Source of the DNA: Phoronis australis
Lineage: Eukaryota > Phoronida > Phoronidae
Reading direction: 5' to 3'
Assembly: GCA_002633005.1 (NCBI GenBank)
Contig: NMRA01000183.1
Location: 153,640 to 217,639, forward strand
Length of the DNA stretch: 64,000 bases
Positions 26,801 to 38,800 of the stretch are shown in pieces. Every line of letters starts with the position of its first letter. Positions within the stretch are counted from its first letter, which is position 1. A program made the position numbers and the translations under genes. The notes below the pieces were generated by a model. That model was given only the letters and a program-made list of their open reading frames with translations. It did not search any database and was not told where the DNA came from.

Positions 26801-29800
26801 TTTTCTCATGCTATTTTGCAAGTGTCACGCGCCAGGTCACGCGCCAGATCTCGCGCTTCGCTCAGTCTCGCGCTAGCCTTTGCCTCATACTCACCTGACT
26901 CAGTTGAAATACTTGATTGTGGTAATCGCGCGCGCGGACAAAGTTAACAGTAACAACAAAGTGGAGTTGGAATTCTTCGCCTAAGTCACCTGAATTCCCG
27001 TATATATGCTTCATCGAAGATATGTTTAGAAGCAGAAAGAGTCACTGAAGAAAGTAAGAGCCTTTTAGGTGCTAATTTTAGGTGTAGAATGTATTTTCGA
27101 CGAGGTGAAAACTTTACCAGTGAGCGGATTTCGCCTACCGCCCGTTTAAAATACACGGGACGAAATTAGTACAGAACGCGATAGAACGTATTGTAGTGCG
27201 AATCTGAAGTTCATTTGCCATAACAGCAATGCTTTTGGACATTTTCGAACTAAACGACTAAAAACTCGAAGACAATAACAGAATACACTCTGCTACCGTA
27301 TTGGGCGAATGACCAAACGACAAGCTTTTGCCCCACTTCCCGTGACGTCACAGTTAAGTCTCACATAATCTCGCGTTATTGTTATAAACTCGCAAAAGGC
27401 CTATTGTTTTGTATCAAACTGATAAAATGTCTCTGAGCAAAAGTGATTACCGTAAGAACAGTGATTTGGTTTTCTTTGATTTTAAAGATCAACATCACTG
27501 TAAAAATGGTGCCGATCTGTTACTGGTGCAAAGGTGTTTACCCTTTCTACTTTGTTTCTGTTTTTGGCAGAATTTTTTTAATTATACAAACTTCATTTTC
27601 TGTCCCTGTTTTCTTCACTTTACAGTGAAAACTTATGGCACATCTTAAGGCCTGTGTGTGCTGGATAGTTCATCCTGCCTCAAGAAACTTTGATGTGTGT
27701 TTGGTCTCTTTCATGTGCTTGCATGTGACCCAGCACTTGGCTAATCTTGACTGTCATAATATTATGTCTTCACATCACTTCACAGTAAAATATCAACTTC
27801 ATGTAGGCCAGGTTTAGACTAAGTGCTTGGTGCCACTCTCTGCAGGTTGTCTAGGTGATGTCTGCTGACATATTGGATAATGGACTGTCCTCCAGCCCTT
27901 CAAAACCTTTATTATGCTAATATCACACCAATTTTTCCATGTTTTCATTTTAAAAATATTTGTTGCACCAAGAAAATGCCTAAAACACCTGATTTCTCGC
28001 TCACTACTAATATAAAAGTGGTCTCAAATTATTCTTCAGTGGGGAGAATGATTTCCAGCCTATGTAAGAACTAACAGTTTCTTATTTCATCAGACAAAGC
28101 TCATAGGGTCACAGCGTGATCTGAGGTGTTATGAGTTAGGTCTGAAAAAATAAGAAACTGTTAGTTCTTGCAGAGCTCAACCATCACTTCTTGAGTAAAA
28201 AGATATGTCCTATGCCGGCTGCACTAGTAAGTGGCCTAAATCAAAGTGTATTTAAAAAACAGGGGTTTTAATGTCCTTAAATTCTATTCTATAGATACCA
28301 TTATTTTAATGTTTTGAGAATGTGTGACAATTCACTACATATTTGTCAAAAGCCTTTGGAAAATCAAATAAAAGACATCTTTGTCAATTGTTATTGCCCC
28401 CATTGTTAAGACTTTACTGTAAGATTTCATGCATATTTCACTGATGGGTGCATGTTGGACACTGTCACAGCTGCAAGTTTTGCAACACTTGTGATTTTAT
28501 GAATTTTCAAGTGGCCATTGCTACAGTAGGGACAAAACTGGTCATCGGTTGGCAGCAAATTCATTGGCCATTGGCCTGATGTGCAGAAGTTTTCATGAAA
28601 ATAAACGGGGCAGACTTAAGCAGAATTTTGTTAGATTCTGCCAAACGTAGGCCATCGCCCTGCCAGAATTATTTGGAAATTCAATTAAACCTTTGTACCA
28701 TCAAAACGGCATTTTTGTCGAACTTTAGTCCCAGTGTAGTAATGTGCTGTTACTCAGTGCCTTGCTGCCTGCTTTGTTAATTTGTAAAAGAAATTGAAAG
28801 TCAAGTTGTTGTTATTTCAAATGGTGTGTGGTGTTACACCTGTCAAGATTATGTTGACAATTTGCAGAATTCAAATAATTTCAAGTTGAAGTGAAATTGA
28901 TATTTAGTTATGGTTTTGTTCATTAAAAGTTTTCTACCCGTACCTGCTGTCTGTTGTACTCATTGACAGTAATGCACAGGAGCTCAGAAGAACTACATTT
29001 TGCTCAACTGTTTATGTTTTGAAAGTGCTGACATCTTATTTACTGACATCAGTTTTTTATTTACAAGCAGTTAAGTTACAAGTGTTCTCTACACGTGAAA
29101 ACCCAAATGTGTGTGGGGGAAGGGCATTGAAATGTATCACAAGAAGAGGCAAACGGATTGCAGTGACATGTTTGATCAATTGAAAGATGCCCTGAACATT
29201 GCTGATTCTATTATCAGACAATGGAGGAGGTACATTGTTATTCATCCAGTTGAAGTTCTAGGTGGGACCCATAATTGTTTGTATCTATCTATATGCCATT
29301 GGAATATTCCACACTTCGCTCAGGAGCTGCAGCTAATACACTGACATAAAGTTATGAGCCATAGGAATATTTCACATCCTGTTCATGGTTTGCCTCTAAC
29401 AGGCTGTCATCAATTTATGAGCTATTGGAACTTTCCACATCTGTCTCCAATAAGTTCAACTATAATTGTCACAACTGTGATATGGCATTGGTGTTTGTGA
29501 TGTTTCATGATAATGATGAGGGAAATTCAGATATTTGTGTTCAGCTGCTGACTTATCAAGCTTGTTTGTGTTCTTACTTACATAACAATGACAATAGTGA
29601 AAGTAAATAGTAACTTGAAACAACACTTCATGTTTGCATGTTTTGCTGTTCCATTTCGACTTAAGATTGTTGGCTTTACCAATCAATACTTTCTTTTGTT
29701 TTTTACATTCAAAACACATAAATGTCCTTGTGAGGTTAGACTGTAACCCAAGTTGTCAGATAATAATTACTTATCAACCATTGTTTGTTTTTACTGGACT

Positions 29801-32800
29801 GGTAGTTTATTCATACCAGAGTTGAGTTTCTGTACTGGTGGTCTCATTATTAGATTACCCATAGCAATGCAAAAGACGTGGGTATTGCTGTGCTTATTCT
29901 AGTAAAATAATGAGCCTTTTTTATTTAGGAGTGTTTTTATGGTGGTGAATTATACTATTTTCGTTTACTGTTGACCCTTTGCAAGAATTGGTCCTTGTTA
30001 AAGAAAACAATCCAGACTTAGACTAAGGCCCTGTCCTCATGGTTGTGTTGTTATTTGAAATAATCAATCACTGCATAGCAAATCAGATGCTAAGTTAACA
30101 TATTTAGTGGTATTAGTGTTTTTGTGAATAGCAAAATGAGCACTAAAGTGCGTGAAAAATCTTTTAGAATATGTAAAGAAAAAGTTGTGATTTCCAAGCC
30201 CAGTAAACTCTGACGCACTTCCTAAAGTCACTAATGGTTTCAATGTTCTTATTGGTAACTGAAGTAGAATGGTGTCACAGTAAGGAGCATTATGAGGCTG
30301 ATTTAATGGTAGTAAACTACCTAATGCCATTTTCATATTTGCTCAGCTAAACAGGGTGAGAACTAGCTTATCATTTTGGAAGCTATTCATAAGTTTGACG
30401 TTTTTTCTTGCAGGCAAATTGCGTTAGCGGATGTGCTTCTTTTAAATAAAACAGACCTCATGGAGAAGCCTCAACTGCAAGACTTGAGTAAAACAATAAG
30501 GTTTGTACTTTTGTTACGGCTCATTTAATGCTAATAGATGGGATTGTAGTCACTGAACAGCTGAAAGTAGTCAACTTTTGGTTAGTTGGGCATAGCTTGA
30601 CATAGTGAAGCAGTGTTTGTACTAGTTGTCCTGCGTGATATTCAGCTCTGCTTGTGTTTCATTTCAGACACTTGTTGTAAATAGCTGTTGAATGCCCTTT
30701 GTCAAATCTTTTATGTTACATAGGATTTTAAGAAATTATCCAAGTGTGGCTAATAACTTCTAACTTCATATCTCAGAAATGGACACTTTTGCAAGAGGAG
30801 CTATTAAAATAGTACTTTCAACTGTGTTGTGAGAATTTTTTTGCTGCATCAAGTGAAAACAAAATGATTATTAGAAAACTGCTGCAGTGTCTGAGATTTT
30901 GTCTTGAATATAAAACAAAATTTGGTCATGTTATGGATGCTTTTGTTATGCTGTGAAAGTTTCTTTCTGTCTAAATTTTACTAACACGACTCAGACAATG
31001 GCGACTTTGTATTTTCAATAAATGTATTTCCCTTCCAGGGTTATATTTTATAGTTTTGTCCAGATATTTGGTTGATTGCCCAGACTTGTCAGTAAAATCC
31101 TACATTTCCTTGATTCAACTTTGACTTTATCTTTCAGCTCAATTAACAGTGTTGCAAAACTTGTTCCCACTGTGAGGAGTCAGTAAGTATCAAACAACTC
31201 TCTGCATTGTTTTTACTGTAAAAAGTCCAATTTAGTTAAGAGTTCTGGAGAACAAGTGGATTTTTAATTTTATAATTTTGTCTAAAATATAAGCACGGGA
31301 GTGATTTTGTTACTACCATCAAGTTCTCTGACTTTCAGATGTGTCTCCGTACTGTTGCTATGACTCCTTGTGGCCATTTTGCGTAACTACCAAGTCCATT
31401 GGAGGAATGTCATGAAACTTTTATTGGTGCATCTCTTTAAAAAGGAAGTCAGAATTGCCCATTTTGGCAGAGCTCCTGCTAACGTTCTCTACCCCCACTA
31501 GCAAATTTAGTATTTTGGTGTTTGTTTGGCATTCACCTTTCAATCCGTATAGATTTTGGTAAATCTTAACGCAAATGTTTTTTTTTTCGAGACAGAAACC
31601 TAGCTGGTGTTTATTTTTAGACAGTTTTGACTACTGCTATATGTCTTAGTGGCAATGTATAAATTTGCAGGGAGTGTGAGTATGACCAATCTATATGTCT
31701 TAGTGGCAATGTATAATTTTGCATTTTCCAGGTGTGATGTTTATGAAATTTGGCAGATAATGGTTTATTCAGGATAGAAAAGCACTTATCCCTGTTTGTC
31801 CAATGTCAACTAGTGCTGCGCTCGATAGGGAGGATTTTATTAGTTTAATAATCAGTTTCGGTGTCCACCTCTGTCTACCAAACCCTTTGAAGAATGATCA
31901 TGGCAAATGGGTTAAGGTGAACAAGACTGGCATCGATTATTGGATGCTGTAGTGCCCTCTAGTGGTAATCTTAAGTTTCTTTGCAGCAATGTCAATGTGT
32001 ACCAGGATACATTTGCCAGTTTTCGGCCAAGTCCATAGATTTAAATTTGAGCTCATTCATGGATTTCAGTCCAGAGCTTTAAATGGTGTAAGAAGGTGCA
32101 GACTGTGGCTGCAGATCAACACTCGGCATTACTCTTGTAGACTGTGGCTGCAGATCAACACTCGGCATTACTCTTGTTTGTCTACTGAGTCTTTATGTCA
32201 GGAAACTTTCATGTTGCCATTTAATGTTTGCTTGGGATCTACCGTATGAAGAGTTGTCAGTAAGCAAGATTATATGTTATACCAACAATGAAAAGTGTGA
32301 GCGCAATAAAAATATGTCGAACCGATGCTGTCCAGCAAATTTCAAAGTGATCAAATTATTTTTTGGGAACCAGATTTTCCATCACCATTTGTAGTAATCA
32401 TGTTAGCAGCACTAGTAGTTTTAGTAATACTAGCAGCGGTAATAGTTGCCTTGCAATGTGAATCTTGACGAGAATTACAAAATACATATAGAAACGGTCT
32501 ATTGAAGGGTTCATTGTATCTAGCTGACCATTTCTTATTATAAATCTTCTCGCTAATTAGATGGTTTTCATAATGGACAGTTCTCCAGTTTCACAGTTTT
32601 GCTTAGTAAACCACTCGCTGTCACTCTGTCATTCATAACTTGACATGTCTTTTGTCAAGGCTTGTTTTATTACCACAAAATCCATTCGTCTTTGAAAACA
32701 AACTCGCCACTTGAACAAAAATGCTTTTGTTGGAAAGTGAAACATTTTTGTTGACACGTTTGAAAATCGAATACTTTTCGGATGTTCAAGGGTTACTTGT

Positions 32801-35800
32801 AATAGCATTATTGAAGTTCACCCGCGTACATTCTACATACTCCAGAAAATGTGTTTGCTCTGAGAGTTGAAGTGGCATAAAATCTATCCTCCTCTGTTTG
32901 TCTTAAACACTGTGCTACTGAGAAAATAAATACATTTGTTAAACTCTTCAATACAATGCAGAATTGACAAACATAGAATTGCCTGTGAGCAATAAGTAGT
33001 GTTTAAATATGCACACGCAGATTAGAAGGTTTCTTTGGGAATATCAGATTGCTGTATATCCATTGGAGTGACAATTTACAACTAACATTTATTTAAGGAA
33101 TTTATCCACTCTTATTTTATGAGTTAAGTGTAAAAGAAAAGACAAATTCTCTTAATGTGATGTTAATTATTATTTCTCAGTGCCTCTATGTTTTAGAGTG
33201 AAGCTAATACAGTCACTTATATGTTTTTGCCTGTACCTGTAAATTTCACACCCATTATGAAGTGACTCATATCAAGGATTTATTTCTACAGGACTGGTGT
33301 TTGTTTCTGTTTGTGTTCAACAATTAGGGTCCACTATCACTAGTGTTTCTGTTTGTGTTCAACAATTATGGTCCACTATCAGTTTTTTCAACTGAAATTA
33401 AGTTGGAAGTGTTTGTCATTTTTTTGTTTCTCAGAATATAAATCGGTAAATAAAACAACAAGAATGGATCAACTGAAATTTGAAATTTTCGAATGTAATA
33501 ACTTCCTTTTTTTCTGTTTTTGTTGACGAAGGAAGTTATTACATCCGAAAATTTCAAATTTCAGCTGATCCATTCTTGTTGTTTTATTTACCGATTTATA
33601 TTCTACATTTCATGAAACAATAGTATCCTTGGGAGGATCTGGATCACCTTATTTAGTTTCAGATTTATTTTCTACGTTATTTGTTTCTCTTAACCCACTA
33701 TTCCGTGGATGTAAATTTGTCATCACAGACCACTTGTACTTCTGTCTTCTGGTTGGCTTAATCATGGCAAGGTAACTTCTGGTATAATGTAATACTGCAC
33801 AAAAAATATTACTTGAATTCTTATTTAATGCTTCCTGTTCTAAAATATTTTTTAACCCTCAGAAGCTGCTTGTCTTTGATGTACCACTCTGTTCTAAAAG
33901 TGGTCTAACCCGTTGATAACTCAGACAACGAATGGGTTCTGGGTTTGGAAACAACTGAGACAATGTGTTATTACCTGAGACAATATGTTATTACCTGAGA
34001 CAATGTGTTATTACCTGAGACAATGTTTTATTATCTGAGACAGTGTGTTATTACCTGAGACAATGGTGCATAAAGCCTGCTGTCCATCTTGTTTAGCCAG
34101 GTCTGAGCAATAACTAATGGGCAGTTCTTTCCTAGCTCAGAATTCACTTGTGGTTTGTGTAAGCAACAAGATGGGACCAGTATTACAATGGGAAATGGTT
34201 AAAATTGAGTTCTTTTTGAAGCGCAGTTAACAGTAGCTTTAAATAAAAATGTTTTTAATAACCGTAGGTCTTTTTGATTTTACTGTGAGGTCAGAATATG
34301 GTTGTGGTTCAATGAGTTTTTGTCATACTTTGTTGAATAAATGTGTAGACTATGAAGACTAAGTCGACTTTGATGAAATGGCAAAGTGGACCTCAACTTT
34401 TAATACCACAAATGACTTAAAGTTAGTTCATAAAGTTTTTCGAAACAGTTTGTTATTTGATCATTTTTGAACATTCCTGTTCAATCTCAGTTGTTGTCTT
34501 TAGGTGTGACTTGTCGTACATTTTGGACCTCGAAGCTTATAGCGAGAAAGCCAGCTACAGGTAAGATGGTGGTTCTTGTTGCGGCACAACCAACTGTATT
34601 TTAAAGTTCTGGGAGGCTGTGAAGCTCCTGGGCATTACAAATGCCTACACTTTGATTTCAACTCCTGACAACATCAAAATCAGATATCATTTTAGTCTAT
34701 TGTTAAGCATTCCTGTGGTCTTCTGTCCATGATCAAGGTATGCTGACCAATTATCTATCACAGTTCATACACTGTTCAATTATCTATCACAGTTCATACA
34801 CTGACCAATTATCTACCATGGTTCAAGGAATTACACTTTAACCATTAAGGTTGAACTACTATCCTCATTAGTACCTGAGGACCAAGACCCATTAATGCAA
34901 AAATTTTGGCTAATTTTTATGGTACTTCTTCTGTTGGAAATAATCCTTACCTAATAATTCACAAGACATTCCAATTTCTAATGCCATATAGTTTGAAAAA
35001 TCACCAGTTTCACTGTACAACATGTCATGTTATTTTGACCTGTGTTTTATTGATGTGGCAAGTAGTGTGCTGTTCTCCACACAAAGGGTCCTAGATCAGT
35101 GTTCCTCATAAACTGGCTTCTTGAGGATTGCAGTAGCTGTGCCAACTCGTTGACAAAATACAAGTCTCAGAGTTTCTAATATGCACATTCTTTGTTGTCC
35201 ATTGATTTGTGTTCATCCTGTGGCATGTGACTGAATTTCGGAAAGTCACTCCATCCAAGAAGACTACATGTATTTAGTAATGCAGGCTGTTCTGAATGGA
35301 TAATACAAAATTTGGCGCCATCGTTAGGCATTCAAAATAAAGTATAGACACTAATTACTATTTGATAATTGGCCTGCATGTACTGAAGCAGTTTACAGAT
35401 CCCTTCTAAGTCATGTTTTACTGTCTAGGGACCCAAAACACATGTAGACCAGGTGAACATGTTTACAAACTAATTATTCCTGGGCAAATACATAATTATA
35501 ACAAATCCAACTTGTGCCACATGGAAACTATAACTATAATAAATGCTAAATGTTCCAAATCATGTAATGAGCCACACAGACAGAATCCATGATAAGATCC
35601 CCCACCGGGAGAAGTTGTAAATGATTTCTTAATAGGTCAATGAAGGGCTTTGAAGTTTTGATAAGCAGCCTAATTACAACCTAGGCTGCCCTGTGCAACA
35701 CCTCTGCTCCAGTAATACACCTACCTGCTCCTCTAGCCTACTGTGTGAATGTTGTCATAAACTGTTGCCAGTTCCCTAGGTGATGATTCACATTGTTTGT

Positions 35801-38800
35801 CTTTGCTAATTACTGCTAATTGTGAAGACCTCTTCCTGAGCTGAATCCTGTTTTCTATTTGCTCACTGACCAGAAATGTTTGGTGCAGACTCTTCTGTCT
35901 CCACTCTTCACTTCTATTATTCCAGGGCCTGGGATTTTGTTTCACAGTTTAACTTTAATTCCAACTGTGCCTCAACTCCAGATACAACTCAACTGATGTG
36001 CATTAGGCCTGCTGCGTGATAGGTCTCAGCTCTTTGTAGTGAGGCTCTGCTCAACTGTGATAACAATTTTGTGTACAAGTATTTTTGTATCAGCGCAAAT
36101 TGGAGTTGGAGACTTTCAGATTTGTGTTGTGTACGATTATATGGATTGACGATTGTATGGATTGACGATTGTTTGGATTGACACTAGTGATGTGGTCATG
36201 GAAGTTTTTCAAAGTGAAAACTAAAAACTCATATATCCTTTTGGGTAGTTGATTCTTTTGTAATTATGGCATCTACTGTCGGGATTGTGATTTTTATGAA
36301 ATTCAATTGAAACATTTTAAGTTGGTTTATCTGTGGTTTTGAATTGTATGGGATTGAAACTATGTTTTCACATTCTTGGAATTTTTCAACAAACTGGTCT
36401 TTTTTATTCTACAAAATAAAGTTTACAGGAAAAGAATTTTGTTTTCTTATGGACAGGTCTTTCCTGGGGACATTGATTAAAATTTTCTGCAATGGTTATG
36501 GGAGATGGCAAGGACATGTTTACAGAGATCTGAGATGAAGCATTTTAGTGCACTGCAGTAAAATTCGTTTTTATTTGAATTTATGCATCTTATTCACCAA
36601 ACTCGAGTCCAGCAATTTTAACTGCTAAAAATATCATTTTCATTTGAATTCCCATATCTGCATTAGAGAGAAGAAAAAGTTATTGAAGGCTGTAATGAAG
36701 CGTCTCCAGTATGTCTTTGATGATTGTCAGCTGTCTGTGTAGAGTGTGTAGTAGAGTTAAACTCATCCAAGGCTCTTAACAAATTGATGAAAATGAAAGT
36801 GAGCGGAGAGCATTGTGATTAAGTGGTAATATAATTGTTTGTCTCATTTAAAATATCTGTCAGATGAGATGGTATAAGTATGAGAAGAACCCACTGTTTA
36901 ATATTGATTCCTTCATTTCATTAGATAAATGTAATGGTAATAGTCATAACTGCTGCCTCTAATCACAGTGTGGGTTCTTTATCCTAGTAAGTAGTGGTTG
37001 CTTTTAATTTTTACTGAAAACTCTGAATAATTCATGATGGTGATTTTGATTACTCTCTGCTCAACTGCATGAATTTTGTATGGTTTTAAAACCAATCATG
37101 TTAATGTTGACAGTGCCATGTTACCAGGGTTTGTCTGCTACCATGTGATAAACACACCAGTACATTACGGATGTCTTGGAACATTTGCATTGGGTAAAGG
37201 TTATGTAGCACCTTAATGATAAATCTCTACATTTTACCAAATATCTACACAACTCTAGAATTTAAATCAACAAAAAAGTAAATATTTTCTGATAATAGAA
37301 ATTACATAGAAGTTGATTTTTGGCTTAATACCAATCTGCCACTAGGTCAGGTGGTCAGGTGGTCAGGCTTTTTAATATTAAAAAGATCAATGTAAATCTG
37401 CAGTAATATAACAGAATCATAAGATGATCAAATTTCATTTGATATAAAGGTTTAAGATAAAATGCCCCAAACACTGTTGAAGTTTTACAAATTATCGTTT
37501 GGATTTTGTTTTATGCAGCTTTTTCCATAAAAATCATACAAGTCCTATTTTTACAGCCCCTCCTGCAAAATTGGAGCATTTTAAAACCAATTTCAAACAG
37601 TGTTTTAGAGAACTGGGCATAAAGCATTGTTCTTAAAAACGTTTCGTATGAATTCCACCAGCCTTTCTTGTGATGTTGCCAAGTTGGCCAAATTTGGCAA
37701 TTTTTCTATGGTCCTACATAACCTTTAAGGTGGGCAATACATTGCTTGTGTTGATGAAATGAACCCGTCTACCTTCATAACAACACTTGATAACCACACA
37801 CTAAACTTATTCTCTTTTTTACTTTTTAATCAGCAGCTCATTGGTTCATGCTGTACATTGGTATCTTAGTTATTCCAACTTGACATGTATGTTTCATCTC
37901 CATATTGTATAGTCACTTGTATTATCCTAATTGTTCATGAACACTTTCTTGAGTAACAATTTATAATTATCACATTTAAAGATTTCTGAATACAAATTAA
38001 AATTAAGTGAGCAAAAACAGATATTATAAGTAATAGCCTGTTCAAGAAAGAGGAATAAACAAATGACATTGAATTGCTGATTATGAAAAAGAAATTAATA
38101 TGTCTCATGTGGTGATCAGTTATCTCTTATGTAACATTTTTCAAAATTTCTTATTATTAAAGTTCCTGATCAGTTTGGATCCATGTTAACAAGCAAAAAC
38201 TGACCTTAACTCTTGTTTTATAATTTCAGTGTGGAAGAGGCACTTAATCTGTCAAAGTTCCCTATAAGAGGAACGCATATACCTATCGTAAGTGTTGATG
38301 GGCTGTTTGTTGTTGGTTGCTTTTTCAATCACACCTCTTGTCCCCAAATTCTGGTATGGACAACCACACTGGCAGACCACCGCTCAAAGTTAACATGTGA
38401 ATATTTGTATTGGAATGTCATCTTAACCATTCTGGAAAGTTATGAGGTCGTGTGGCGTTGCGCTACATGTCGTTTGAACACTGTTTTAAAACATCTAGGA
38501 TTATAATGTGAAACAATCCTTGGTGAAAACAGTTGTAGAATGATGTTTCATTACTTCTAGTGAAAACCAATAGGGGGACTACTGTTGAGCCTTTGAGTAT
38601 ACAGGTATTGTTTGAAGTTGCACCTCTATACGACCAGAAATAGGGAATTCCTTAGAATAAATTGTAAGTCTGTGTCCGGACACGTACATGTAATAACCTC
38701 GTAGGATTGACTGTCAGGCTTTCTTGCCCAACCTTGATTCCTTTCAGGCTCTGTGGGATCTTGTGCCTTTGCCTAAGTTTTCAGAATCTGTTCTCAATCA

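Larger units (their letters stand above)
11571..30413 (+). other. ZNG1 18.8-kb intron
   Basis: The largest intron in the window. It contains the repeat array with CTCF-like motifs (12.06-17.11 kb) and the assembly gap, a putative TIR element (17892-18862), a possible decayed coding fragment and minisatellite (18960-20150), further tandem repeats (24231, 25749), a second TIR-like element (26238-27395) and a foldback (28064-28171). The rest, including 20150-24200 and 28200-30400, is AT-rich unique DNA in which I recognise nothing. Confidence 0.55.
31183..34503 (+). other. ZNG1 3.3-kb intron
   Basis: Contains a copy of the CTAGTGG-motif repeat (about 31330-32177), a duplicated ~47-bp segment at 33280-33380, the long hairpin at 33433-33604 and a 20-bp minisatellite at 33956-34065. 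The preceding intron (30501-31137) holds nothing recognised. Confidence 0.55.
34561..38229 (+). other. ZNG1 3.7-kb intron
   Basis: Contains a 29-bp tandem repeat (34743-34826) and a 16-bp repeat (36139-36182). Otherwise AT-rich unique sequence with no gene recognised. Confidence 0.5.

Noticed and set aside
26735-26947. Frame with [18 protein letters not shown] repeats
   Set aside because: Arises from short TCACGCGCCA/TCTCGCGCT repeats in the CpG-rich segment. No wider coding signature.
31962-32249. Frame with a duplicated [13 protein letters not shown] segment
   Set aside because: The duplication is the perfect 39-bp repeat at the end of a dispersed repeat copy. It is not a protein domain.
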